NCBI GenBank assembly: GCA_963969595.1
Contig: OZ018416.1
Span: forward strand, 15,888,065-15,952,064
Reading direction: 5' to 3'
From: Neckera pumila
Taxonomy: Eukaryota; Streptophyta; Bryopsida; Hypnales; Neckeraceae
Length of the DNA stretch: 64,000 nucleotides
A program made the translations under genes and the position numbers. This document shows positions 24,245 through 34,564 of the stretch, one piece after another. The number at the start of each line of letters is the position of its first letter. Within the stretch, counting starts at the first letter, position 1. Under the pieces are notes generated by a model. That model was not told the origin of the DNA. It did not search any database and saw only the letters and a program-made list of their open reading frames with translations.

Positions 24245-27200
24245 TCAGGGATGAATGTTGCCCGCCTCCATCTCGGCAGCCAACATCCGCATCTTCCACA
24301 AGCACCAATTGAAGTCCGCATGAAGGTGTTCCATCAGCGTACTGTTGCCCTGCACAAACTCAAGCAATTCCACGGCTTGGACGGGTAACACCAATTGCAA
24401 ATTCACCTTGGCTTTTGTAGACGGACACTGAAATTGTGAAACCCTGGAAGCCGATTGGGGTGTGCCCATGGTGGCCTCGTAGTGTTTTGTGACGTGGTCA
24501 GCAATTGTGGTACTCCTGCTGCTGCTGTGCCCTTCAATGCTGTACAATATCCGGCTACAATTCCCTCGGCCAAGTGTGGATGTAGAATTCGCAACACCTT
24601 CACCTTATGTTTGCACATGTTCCCTTTCTGAGCATGCAAGCAGTTGCAAGTGGCCCAAAGTTCTGCCGGATTGTGTACCGCGTATTGAAGGTGCCTGTGA
24701 GTGGTCGACGTGACGTATGCAGGTCCCCCGTCAAAATCAGGGAGCGTGACATCACTGTTTGGAATTTCTCTGGCTCGTATGAGCGCTGAAACAGTCGTGC
24801 ACCGCTCCTTCTGATTGTTGACGAAGCCAAAGCGCTTACGCACTCCTTGGTACCAGTAATGCGTGAGTACGTCTCTGGAAAGAACATGAATGCACCAATC
24901 ATCTCGTCGACCTGTAAGACGGCTCCTCTTGGCTTTGAGAACAAATTTCATCTAGTTGTGATAGCTCTCAACTGCCGCATTAGTGTCCTGACCGGCATAT
25001 GGCAGATTCCTGTAGCCCACCATCCACATATGAACCCTTGGTAACCACTATTGCCTCACATATTCCCAGAACTCATTTGCAGCTAGGTACCTATTTTGCA
25101 GTTATTGTAGCTTCTGAATTGCCCACCCAGTAGCATCATTACCAGTCGGCCCAGTCCTAAAATCGCAATTATAAGTCCACCGAAGTCCACAGATAGCAGT
25201 GTCTCATATTGTACATACCTTGAGCTGTTTATCTCCCTCTGAGCACAGTCCACGATGAAAGCATTGGGCATCCAATTTGGTGTCTCCTTCTTCATGCTTA
25301 TGTCCAGGGCCCTCATCTAGGGCGTCAGGTCTTCCTGTGTCGACTGTGACGTCACAATGAAGGCGACTGGTATTCCATTATGCCATTCATCAAACACCAT
25401 ACAGTGTACAAGGAGAATTGCATCAGTCTAGAAGGAGAGCACGTTAGTAGTATTGAAATGCCCGGAAGTTACTACGCTTAGCATATACGAGCAAATAGAA
25501 CGACCCAAAACACCCTTGAAAGATTACGACACACTGAAATGCTGCGGTGTACCTTCCTCTTGTTTGTGCCAAATGTAGCGTCAATTAAAACAGCTCCCTC
25601 GAAGCCGAACTGTGCCATCATTTCTTGCTGCCACCCTTGGCTATGGATGCATGTTTTCTGGTAGTGGAAAACACTGTCTGGATTCTCCTGCACCCACAGC
25701 TGAACACTCTTGGCATCCAGACTGTGGAGCATGTATGTCTCCTTCACAATTTTGGTTGCCAAGTTACGTACGTCCCGTTCGTGTAGAAACATATCTCTGC
25801 TTAGCTCCATTCCATCTGCGATTTGGGCCTTCACAATTGCTATGTGTTTTGACATGATTTGCGGAACACTGAAGCCGGTCCTCAACAATGCCATCACGAA
25901 GTCCTTGATGTGTGCTGATAAATGCCAAGAGAATGCGTTGCGGTCCTCGGAATCTTGCTGCCCATGGCATTGAAGTCCGTCCTGATTCACATAATTAGCC
26001 TTGAAGATGCAAATCTCCGTAACTTTTGGTAGGAGGTATAGTGATTTGAATCTGAATGAAGCAAGACATCCCCTTTTTAAAGACCCCCCCCATTGCTTTT
26101 GTGAATCACCCGGCTTTTTTGGAATCCAAATTGTAGCATTTCTGGCAGACATTGTGCCAGTTGTTCCAGGTACTGCGGTGTTTTGGATGTCAGCAATGTC
26201 AATGCCTGCAGGAGAGCGCTGTGCAGGCCTACTGGATAGCTGCACGTTCGGCCTGAAATCGTCCGACAAATGTTCCGCAGCTTTGATTTCATTGACATCG
26301 TTCCGTTGGTTTTTGAAGGCAGTGTTTACAATGTTCGCATTGAATACAAGGTGGATAGTGTTTCGACACTCGGAAGGGATATGTGTCAGTCCCGGAGTGC
26401 CTGCTCTTGCACCGGATGAGAGTGAATCCCCTGAACCCAAAACCGCCACAGCTGCAGAAGTTTCCTCCTCCTTGACGCAATCAGGAGGTGAAACATTCAG
26501 ATCGAATAGGACCACGGTGTTGGAAAGTTTTATGGCTACCTTCTTCTTTGTGGTGTGCTTCTTTTTATCGGCCTCCAATCTTGCAACGTTCTCACGGTTG
26601 GATTTTTTCCTACCTCTTTTTTTCTTTTCCGTATTTGCTTGCGTGTTCACATCGACGGTAGCATCTGCCGGCTTCCGGGAACGGCGGATCTTTGCAATTT
26701 TTTCCACTACCACTTTTGCTTTTGATTTAGGCAGCAGCATCGCAGAAATTGTCTTCACCTTTCCATTGTTATCCTGTGGACCGTACTGACAGTGGTAACT
26801 ACCACATAACCAGAAGAATAGGAATTAATGAAATTCGTCACAATTCCAGGTGAAACACTGAAACAATGAAAGGGCAGTATGCACAAAGAGGGGGGAAGTG
26901 TATACCGGGTGACCTCCTTTGCCGCTGTTGCAATAACTTGGAAGGTGCCCTCTTCCTTTTCTAGCGTTGTGCGGATCTTGATGTACCTACAGCTGACCCC
27001 CGCGTTTGTATTCTCCATCCCCCGTAGGAAGTCCTGCCGTCGATTGGTGGGGATGAAACACTGCTGGGCTACTACGAGTTCATTTCTTTGACTTCCCTGC
27101 ACCCGCCAAATTACGTGAGTCTCGTGCAACTCCCACAATAAATCTCCAGTTTGAATCGGTCCTTCGGATGGACATTGCACCTTTGCTTTGATCTCACAAA

Positions 27201-27340
27201 GCTGAAATTGGAATTGCTCCGTGTACAAATCATCCCTGCAAACATTGCCTCAAAAGTGATTGTGGAGGCTGTCTGGTCGGAAGTAACCGTTGCGCAGCAT
27301 GACCGTCCAGCATTTAAGTCCGGCATTTTCAATGTCTGAA
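24245..27340 (-). pseudogene. Mutator-like (MULE) transposase with SWIM zinc finger
   Basis: Read leftwards. A first exon (about 27,330-26,860) holds LKCWTVML and CRDDLYTEQFQFQLCE. A lysine-rich second exon (about 26,755-25,560) leads into GFEGAVLIDATFGTNK, the first catalytic Asp of the MULE DDE domain. A third exon (about 25,425-25,235) has GIPVAFIVTS and FIVDCAQREI, the second Asp. A last exon (about 25,080-24,245) has NAAVESYH, the catalytic Glu, then CNCLHAQKGNMCKHKVKV, a SWIM finger (CxCx7-8CxH). Order and motifs are those of plant MULE transposases, which cut and paste the element by binding its ends. In-frame stops occur (in the first exon, in LTP-stop-MRAL and in YHN-stop-MK), so it is inactive. 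The introns are inferred. Confidence 0.82.
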
Positions 27341-27479
27341 GGACTACCTCATGGATTTGATGTGAGCCTAAATCCTAAACCGACAGCAACGGTAGCTGGT
27401 CAGGTTGCTTGAAATCGCCGTGTGTGAAAACACTCTCCACCAATTCTGTAAAGTACAAAGTACAGCCCCCTAACCCCCC

Positions 27480-28360
27480 AAAACGCCACACACAACCTAC
27501 TGTGATGCGCCCTAAAACCACAATTCAGCCAATAAGTATGCACACCATGGGAGCCCAATAAACTAAGCCGATTTCAGTCCGCACACATCGCAGCAGCTGC
27601 CTCATACACAGTAGACAATTATCCTATGCCGGTTGAATTACGAAGCTCTATCGTCACCGTCGCTGGAACATTGAGTGCTCTAAATCCTAAATCCACCACA
27701 CACAACTTGCTGTGCTAAATCCTAGAATCGCAACTTAGCCAATAAGTATGCACGCCATGGCAGCCCTACAAACCGCAACAATTTCAGCCCTAAACCCCCT
27801 CAGCAGCTGCCTCATACACAGTAGATAATTATCCTATTACGGTTGCATTACGGAGCTCTACAATCATTGTTGCTGGAATACTGAGCGCTTTGAACCCTAA
27901 ATCCGCTACACACAACCTGCTGTGCTAAACCCTGGAACCGCAATTCAGCCGATAAGTATGCATGCCATGGCAGCCCTAAAATCATAATGATTTCAGCCTT
28001 AAACCTTGCAGCAGTTGGCCCATACACAATCCACAATTACCCTATTACAGTTGCTTTACAGATCTCTACGGTCACCGTCGCTGGAACACTGAGCGCCCTA
28101 AATCCTAAAACCTCCACCTAAAACTGCCACGCCACACAACTTGTTGTGATGCACCCTGAAATCGCAATTCAGACGCTAGGTATGCAGCGGCGTTCTACAT
28201 TCCATTTGATTTTAGACCACCCTAAAACCGCAGCAGCTGGCTCATACGTAGTACACAATCACCCTATTACGGACGCACTCCGGAGCTATATGATCACTGT
28301 TGCTGGAACACTGAACGCCCTAAGCCACCTAAACCCTAAAACTCAAAACCCAATTCAGTG
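27480..28360. repeat. About 210-bp tandem repeat, four copies
   Basis: Units start near 27,488, 27,698, 27,908 and 28,132 with CACACAACCTGCTGTG. They continue with CAATTCAGCCAATAAGTATG, GCCATGGCAGCC, CAGCAGCTGCCTCATACA and TCCTATTACGG, and end GCTGGAACACTGAGCGC. Similarity is high in the first three and lower in the fourth. Its place next to the transposase 5' side suggests a subterminal array of the Mutator-like element. Confidence 0.85.
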
Positions 28361-28900
28361 GAGACAAAACTGAAACAACGGAAGAGGGCGCACGGAATAG
28401 AGGTGAATCCAAACCCCTCAAACCACCCACGGAAGCCAGAACCCTAAAGCGCCCGAAATCCTAACAGTGGCGCAAAATACAACACCATAATAATACCTGG
28501 TGCCTAAATCGAGGTCGAAACACTATGCATTTACACGGCACCTAAATCGACGTCGATACACTGAGTCCATGGGACATGATGCATGCCATGGGTGAAGGAG
28601 CCATGCCATGGTGATGTATCTTGCACCTAAAGCCGTGGCCTAAACCGCCGCAACATTGTGCCCCGGCCCATGCTCTACAGTTACCGGCCAAGTTACCCAC
28701 TTTAAACTACCCGGGATAAAAATGGCAACAGTTGCACACGTTCTGTCAGCCAGGCGGTGGTTTTTAAGCCTCTTGTTAGTCGATGTAACTGACCTATCTT
28801 GAATTAGGATGCTCTTAAAGTTACCATTTTCATTATAGAGTCCATACTGTATCTTGTGTAAATACTAAAATGTCAACTCATAGCAATTTATATGTTGTCA
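28361..28900. other. Right flank of the Mutator-like region, no gene
   Basis: CCTAAA-rich spacer with CACCTAAATCGACGTCGA-type repeats near 28,500-28,560. No coding region. The true right end of the Mutator-like element may lie here. Confidence 0.4.
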
Positions 28901-28903
28901 TAA

Positions 28904-29310
28904 GAGCATCGCCACCCATTTGCTGTCAAGCTCTTGGTCCAGGGTTTGAGCGAGGGTTGGGAGGAAAAAATGAGCCACCCATTCACGGGAAAGCTCCAAA
29001 AAGAGACTGGTCACAGGAAACTTCTCTCTCCAAACGGAAGGAGAGCGTCCCTACCACCTGACCCACCATGCATTGACTTTGCAAGATCTTGTTGGACTTC
29101 TCAATTTTGGGGCTATTTCTTATACTTTTTTAATAAACCCACATGTTGATTGGTTCTTTACAATGACAAAGCATTAATGTTTGTAATTGATTTCCTTTGG
29201 CGTGTCTTCTTTTCCGTGAATGGGTGGCGGATGGAAGCAGCCCGGCTTCTTCCATGCCCGGGCTACCTCATTCCTTGAGCCATTTTGGCCGTGAATGGAT
29301 GGCAATGCTC
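28904..29310. mobile_element. Tourist-like MITE, copy 1 of a tandem pair
   Basis: Termini GAGCATCGCCACCCATT and the complement of GAGCATTGCCATCCATTC. TAA lies on each side (28,901-28,903 and 29,311-29,313). A 3-bp TAA target fits the PIF/Harbinger group. No coding region. Confidence 0.8.
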
Positions 29311-29313
29311 TAA

Positions 29314-29685
29314 GAGCATTGCCACCCATTCATAGCATTTGGACTTTGGGCAGGGCCGGGAAGAAAAAGAGAGCCACCTATTCACGGGAATGGACAAAGA
29401 AGACTGGTCACTCCAAAATGAGCTCTCCAAAAACTAATTTCTCGTCCCTGCTATGCTTTGACCCGGGCTTGATCTTGTCGGCTTTGTTGGTTTGTGGGCC
29501 ATTTCTAACTTTTTTTAATCAATTAGCATTTTGGTTGATGACAAGTCATTAATGCATGTGTTTATCTTCTTTTGACGTGTGTGCTTCTCTGTGAATGGGT
29601 GGTGGACGGAAGCAACCTGGGAGCTACCGAGCATTGGCCAACCCATTTTTCCAACCTTGTTTCCAGGGAATGGGTGGCGATGCTC
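29314..29685. mobile_element. Tourist-like MITE, copy 2 of a tandem pair
   Basis: Termini GAGCATTGCCACCCATTC and the complement of GAGCATCGCCACCCATTC. It starts right after the TAA shared with copy 1 and is followed by TAA at 29,686-29,688. The interior is related to copy 1 (GTGAATGGGTGG followed by GGAAGCA, and CATTAATG blocks). Confidence 0.8.
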
Positions 29686-29826
29686 TAAAATAACCAGTCC
29701 AATCACTATTCAAAACTATCATCTACTACAGTAGTTTTCACTGAAGGATACCGTATTTGCAGTCTTGCAGATTGAAGGATGAGTGACCCTACAAGGCATA
29801 GCTGGGTAGCCACTTGACTAAGTTAA

Positions 29827-30463
29827 CCCCTAAATGCCCAAGGCCTGTTTTGAGCCTCTATGAATTTTCTCTAATTTGAACCAAAAACCAACATTTTGAT
29901 AAGTTGTGCCAATCTCTTTTGAATTGTAACTGTAAAAATTCAAACTAGATATGTTAGAGATCATGTAGGAAAAGAAAACACAACAAAATCACTTAAGAAT
30001 CAAAAGATTATAAAGTTTGACCATGAGGGAGTTAAAACTATGAAAATCTTTTAATTCTCTTTTTGCACATCACATCTAAAAAATTGGTCGCCAAAAAAAA
30101 ATTGGGTTAAAGGGCCTAACATGCATAATCCCACTCAACTTAAGGCTTCTCAAAATCTACTCTACAATTTTTTTAAATGAATTTCTAATGTGATTTTTCC
30201 TCCAAGATGTAGTGTATTTGAGGCTCATTTTCAAGAGCCTATAATACTATGGAAAGTCAAGATTGCAATGGGTACCCTTGCACAAAATCTTGAATAGAAA
30301 AATTGTAATCAATCATTTTCAAAATTGTATTTTTTAAGCTAAAACTAGACTTCAAAAAGAATTTTACAAGAATATGAACTATTAAATATAGCAATTTGGT
30401 TAGGTTTTATTTAACTACAAAGTTTTGCCAACACCAAAATTTGGTGCCTCGGGCATTTAGGGG
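29827..30463. mobile_element. TTAA-flanked non-autonomous element, piggyBac-like, copy 3
   Basis: TTAA 29,823-29,826 and 30,464-30,467 bound termini CCCCTAAATGCCCAAGGC and the complement of CCCCTAAATGCCCGAGGC (17 of 18 match). Length 637 bp. The interior looks different from copies 1, 2 and 4, so it may be a separate subfamily. No coding region. Confidence 0.72.
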
Positions 30464-30467
30464 TTAA

Positions 30468-31537
30468 GCTTAGGGCCAGGAACTCATATGTGTACCATTG
30501 AAAGAAGCTCCACGTCCAACGTGGTGTGCACCAACGCAGCGCTCTCAAATTCAATTTCTGAAAGTACGTTAACCTAATGTAGTCCAAATTTATACTCACC
30601 TGTTTGAGCGGGTCAAATTTATACGACATACTGAATTTTTTCTAAAATGCAGCTGTTTGATGGAGTTTTCAGTTCTGTAGTGAAGAGGCTACATTTTAGA
30701 TTTTCCATACATACGAGAGGCCTAACATGACAAATGATTTGTGAAATGAAAGAATTTTCATTTAAAATTTTGGGTTGACATTTTGCCAATGTCAAAAGTT
30801 CCTTTATCATGGAAGTTGCAACTTCTCTAATTTTTTACTAGTTTCACTTTTGAGAAAAAATGGAAGTGGCATCTAATCCAAGCTGTTTCATATTTTTGGA
30901 ACCTTTATAGAATTAGTTATGGATTTTGAAGTTGGAATCACATACGGCATTAACTGATAAGTTAATTATTGGTGCATTGACAAATACAATTGGTACATTG
31001 AAGAAAGCAATATATAGTTCTATGATGGAGAATGTTTTTAGAGCCTAAGCTATTTTAGGACCTCCTACCTTATTCCAAGATTTAGGGCAACAGAAAGTAG
31101 TGAAGGCAATGCAACAAGATGGAGAAGGAAAGAGAGAGGGTGGGCTACTCTAAGGTAAGGGATCCAAGAGAATGGCTAACCTACAGAGATAGCCCAAATT
31201 AAGCCACTCCAACTCTAGATCCAAGAACCATAGTGAAATCTAACTATTCAATGATCTTGTGGATGGGGATTGGCTTGCTCCTCCACCTCTTTTGCACCTC
31301 ATCTCTATAATGTCAATTCAAATGTGGAATGTAGAAAAATGATGAAATTATAGCCCCTCAATTTCAATGTGCATGTAGCTACAATTTTTTTCAAACAATT
31401 TTTTTCAAAATTTAGAAATATTTGTAGGCACTTGTGTGCACGTGCTTCTCATGTGATTTTGAAACCAACTACTATATCAATCAAATCAAAATTTCTTATT
31501 GTAGCAATTGGTAGCTCCAACAGCAATTTTCATCAAT
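30468..31537. other. AT-rich intergenic DNA, no gene seen
   Basis: No supported gene or repeat between the third TTAA element and the left end of the large CACTA-like element. Confidence 0.55.
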
Positions 31538-31863
31538 TCACACTATAAAAAACCCATTTTTTTTTGTGGTGTCAAGCCTTGGACATGAATGTCCGTAAAA
31601 AACATCAAGTTGTCTATGAGTGGATGGCCAGTAGGGCTGGATTTCCATGGATGTTTGTCAGAGCGCTCAAAGATTTATGTGAAAACAGTATGATATTGTG
31701 ACGAATGATGGTGTTTTATTGGGCACAAATGATGGCATACGTCCATTTTTCAAAGTGTCCGCAAAAACATGGAGTATCATGTCAGTGCCCTTGGCTGTTT
31801 AGATTGTGGATAAGTCAATGAAAGTTATTGTGGTCTGTAGTAAAATGCCTATCCGAGGTTTAA

Positions 31864-32790
31864 TCCCTAAAGTTTTTTGACTGTGTTTTCACCAAAAACG
31901 CACGAAAATTGCCATTTCTAATACAAGTATCAAATTTAGAAAAAGAACATTTTTGGACATATGTAACCATAAGATATTGTAATGCACTAGTTTGAGAAGA
32001 TGTGGAAAAAATTTCAGAATTTTCCACTGTGCAGACTTCAAGATATTAGTGTTTGAATTGAAAAAAATCCTTTTTTTGGCCTTGCGACAAACCGGGCAGT
32101 TGCACTTCACAAGGTTACATTTGTATGAAACAATGTCCAAAATGGTGGTTATTCTTTGAATTCCTTTTTGAAGTCAATTTGGCTATATACTTGAAAAATT
32201 TTAGGTCATTTGAAATTGTACAACATATAGGAAAAAATAAGTAAGTAGAAAGAAGTAGAGAATGATTCAAAACACTAAATTGTTAAGGATCTAATTATAG
32301 AATTGAAAAATGCCAATTTCAATGGTTGCAATGTTGTAATAAACAATCTGCATCCAATGTTTTTAATTTAGAACTTTCAAATATATTGAAAATTGAGTTA
32401 AATAAAAGACTTCAAAGTTTATTTTAGGATAGAGATTCCAGAACTATCCACAAACTAAAACTCCTCATAATTTTCATTTTAATAATAAAAATAGAATGAC
32501 CCCAAATCTTTCCATGTATATATCAATCTAGAGAACCAATTTAAAAATTTTATATTTTTTACAAGTGATTTTTTAAGAATTTTTTGAGCTGCCTGCCAAG
32601 CATTGAAAACCACATGTCATACAATCTTTTTAACCATGCAATCAAAAGTTATGAAAACTGTTGGGCCTTAAAGGTGCTCCTTGAAAAAAGTGTTGTGTGA
32701 AAATTTCAACAAAAAAAATAAAAACTCTGCGCGTAGTGAGTTGCCTCCAAATGCTATGTTCTCAACAAAGTATGTTCGGTGCTTTAGAGG
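31864..32790. mobile_element. TTAA-flanked non-autonomous element, piggyBac-like, copy 4
   Basis: TTAA at 31,860-31,863 and 32,791-32,794. Termini TCCCTAAAG and the complement of CCTCTAAAGCACCGAAC. The right 390 bp match the right arm of copy 2; the left part matches copy 1. It lies about 320 bp inside the left end of the large CACTA-like element. Confidence 0.65.
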
Positions 32791-32794
32791 TTAA

Positions 32795-34560
32795 AAAAAT
32801 GGAGAAAGGCAGCCAAATGGCATACCCGTGGAAAAAAGGGAGCTTACCATCTGTGCTTGGTAAGTGATGCGGCATCAGATTGTGTTGACATGGCATGCCA
32901 CGCCAACATACTAGGATGCCTTAATGCACATTCGACAATGTCCTAGCAGGCATCCTAGCAGACATCCAAACGTTTTTTAAGATGTCAATGGAGACAATGA
33001 TGTTGTCTCTAGCATGTGACTGTCCTCTTTTTACGCATGCTTTTCATTGGAGACATTCCCTTCCATAGAGTGAGTCTTGGACGTTGATGCGAGTGTCTAT
33101 AGACGTCTTTGCAGATATCCATTGAATTTAGATATTACCTTCAGCGATGTCTATAAGAATATGGACATGTATTGTTTTGTGTTCATGTGTGACGCCATAG
33201 AGGAACAAGAAATATATACATATTTACAATAAGTGCGTCTATAACTTTCAATAATCGCAAATTTTTCTTCAATATTTGTTAGTGCACACAGATTGGAAGT
33301 GGGCATGGCAATTATAGGGGTCGAGAAGGTGCAAAGATGTTTGAGACTGCAATGTCTGTTGTGGAAGGGTCCAAACACGGAATTTTGACTATGAATTTTA
33401 AACTTCTTCTTGGGGCATTGTCATAGACAATGACAAATACGACATACACGATTACGTTAAGAGATCTTATACATGGCAATGACGCATGTCGCGCGCAGCA
33501 TGGAAAAGCAATATCACAATCTCTTGATAATTGCTTGTAAATTTGACCTTGTGCTTTGAAAAATATCTACGTGGATATTGTTCCCTCTACACTTTGGACG
33601 TCCTTACTAGTATCTGCTACTTGGGATACAAAATACTAGTTTACTTCCACATGCTACGCTTCATCTTCTGCTAATGCATTGTTATTTGCTACAACAATGT
33701 AGTTCCCATAAATATTGGTAGGAAGCCGAGTGAGACCCAACTCCCGCTTCAATAGTTGTAGTTCAGCAAAGTTAGTGTTGCTGTATAGCTAAACCATGTC
33801 AGGGCTAGTGTATATTACCTGCGTCTCTCTCTAACCTTGGTTTGGCACATAACATTTCAACCAAGTCAGTGTGGGTGGTTGGAGAAGAAAATCCGTTGGT
33901 AGTGTTGAAGAAACTCCTTCTCAAATAGAAATATTGCCATCATCACATTTTCATCAGGTCGTTGTTGTTGACCTCTCTAACTTTGTTTTTGCATAGTCTT
34001 TGAAAGACTTGATTCATTTTCATAATAGCCAAGTGCACATTTCTATCTTAGATGCTTTAAACAAACATTGATAGAAGGCCTTATTCGTTAAATTGAGACA
34101 AGTTGTAGTCTCATTTTAATACATTGTATATTTAGAATAAAACAAGTGTTCATTAATTTGAGAGTCTTCAATAAAATGAGACTTGACAAAGCCAAAATAC
34201 AATATTATACACTTTGCCAGTGCAAAAATACTAAAATAAGGTGCAAAAATCTATAAGGAACATTTAGATTTTTTTTTAGTTTCTTAAAAACATCGAGGTA
34301 CAACAATACAAGAGCTTATATAAAGAAATTGAAGGAAAAAGAAATTGCAATACAAAAAGCGCAATGACAAAGAATTTTTTTACTATTAATAGAAATCAAC
34401 ATTACCGCAAGACAACAACACTATCATCGAATGACATAAAATAAACCTGCAAGCATCTCAAAACATCTGAATGCAGAAGCGCATTCTACTTGAATCTCAA
34501 AAACAAAAATTATCAAACAAAACTACGAACTACTCCCCCGCATCTTCAGAAGATTCATCA
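32795..34560. other. Left subterminal region of the large CACTA-like element
   Basis: No gene. Contains GACATCCAAACGTTTTTTAAG and AGACGTCTTTG motifs at about 32,965-33,110. Their complements resemble the AATGTTTGGACATC and AACGTCTAGATG motifs near the right end. Confidence 0.5.
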
Positions 34561-34564
34561 TCGT

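Larger units (their letters stand above)
9000..28360. mobile_element. Decayed Mutator-like element with ULP1 gene (approximate limits)
   Basis: A rightward gene carrying a BED-like finger and a ULP1 protease domain (10.27-10.99 and 19.50-23.35 kb) faces a leftward MULE transposase (27.3-24.2 kb). A tail-to-tail pair of transposase and ULP1 genes is known from plant ULP1-containing MULEs. The motif CAGTGTTTC/GAAACACTG recurs through the region but was not noticed in the nested 10,995-19,490 insertion. A 210-bp tandem array lies at the right side. Terminal inverted repeats and the target duplication were not found, so both limits are estimates. Without the insertion the element would be about 11 kb. 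Confidence 0.6.
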
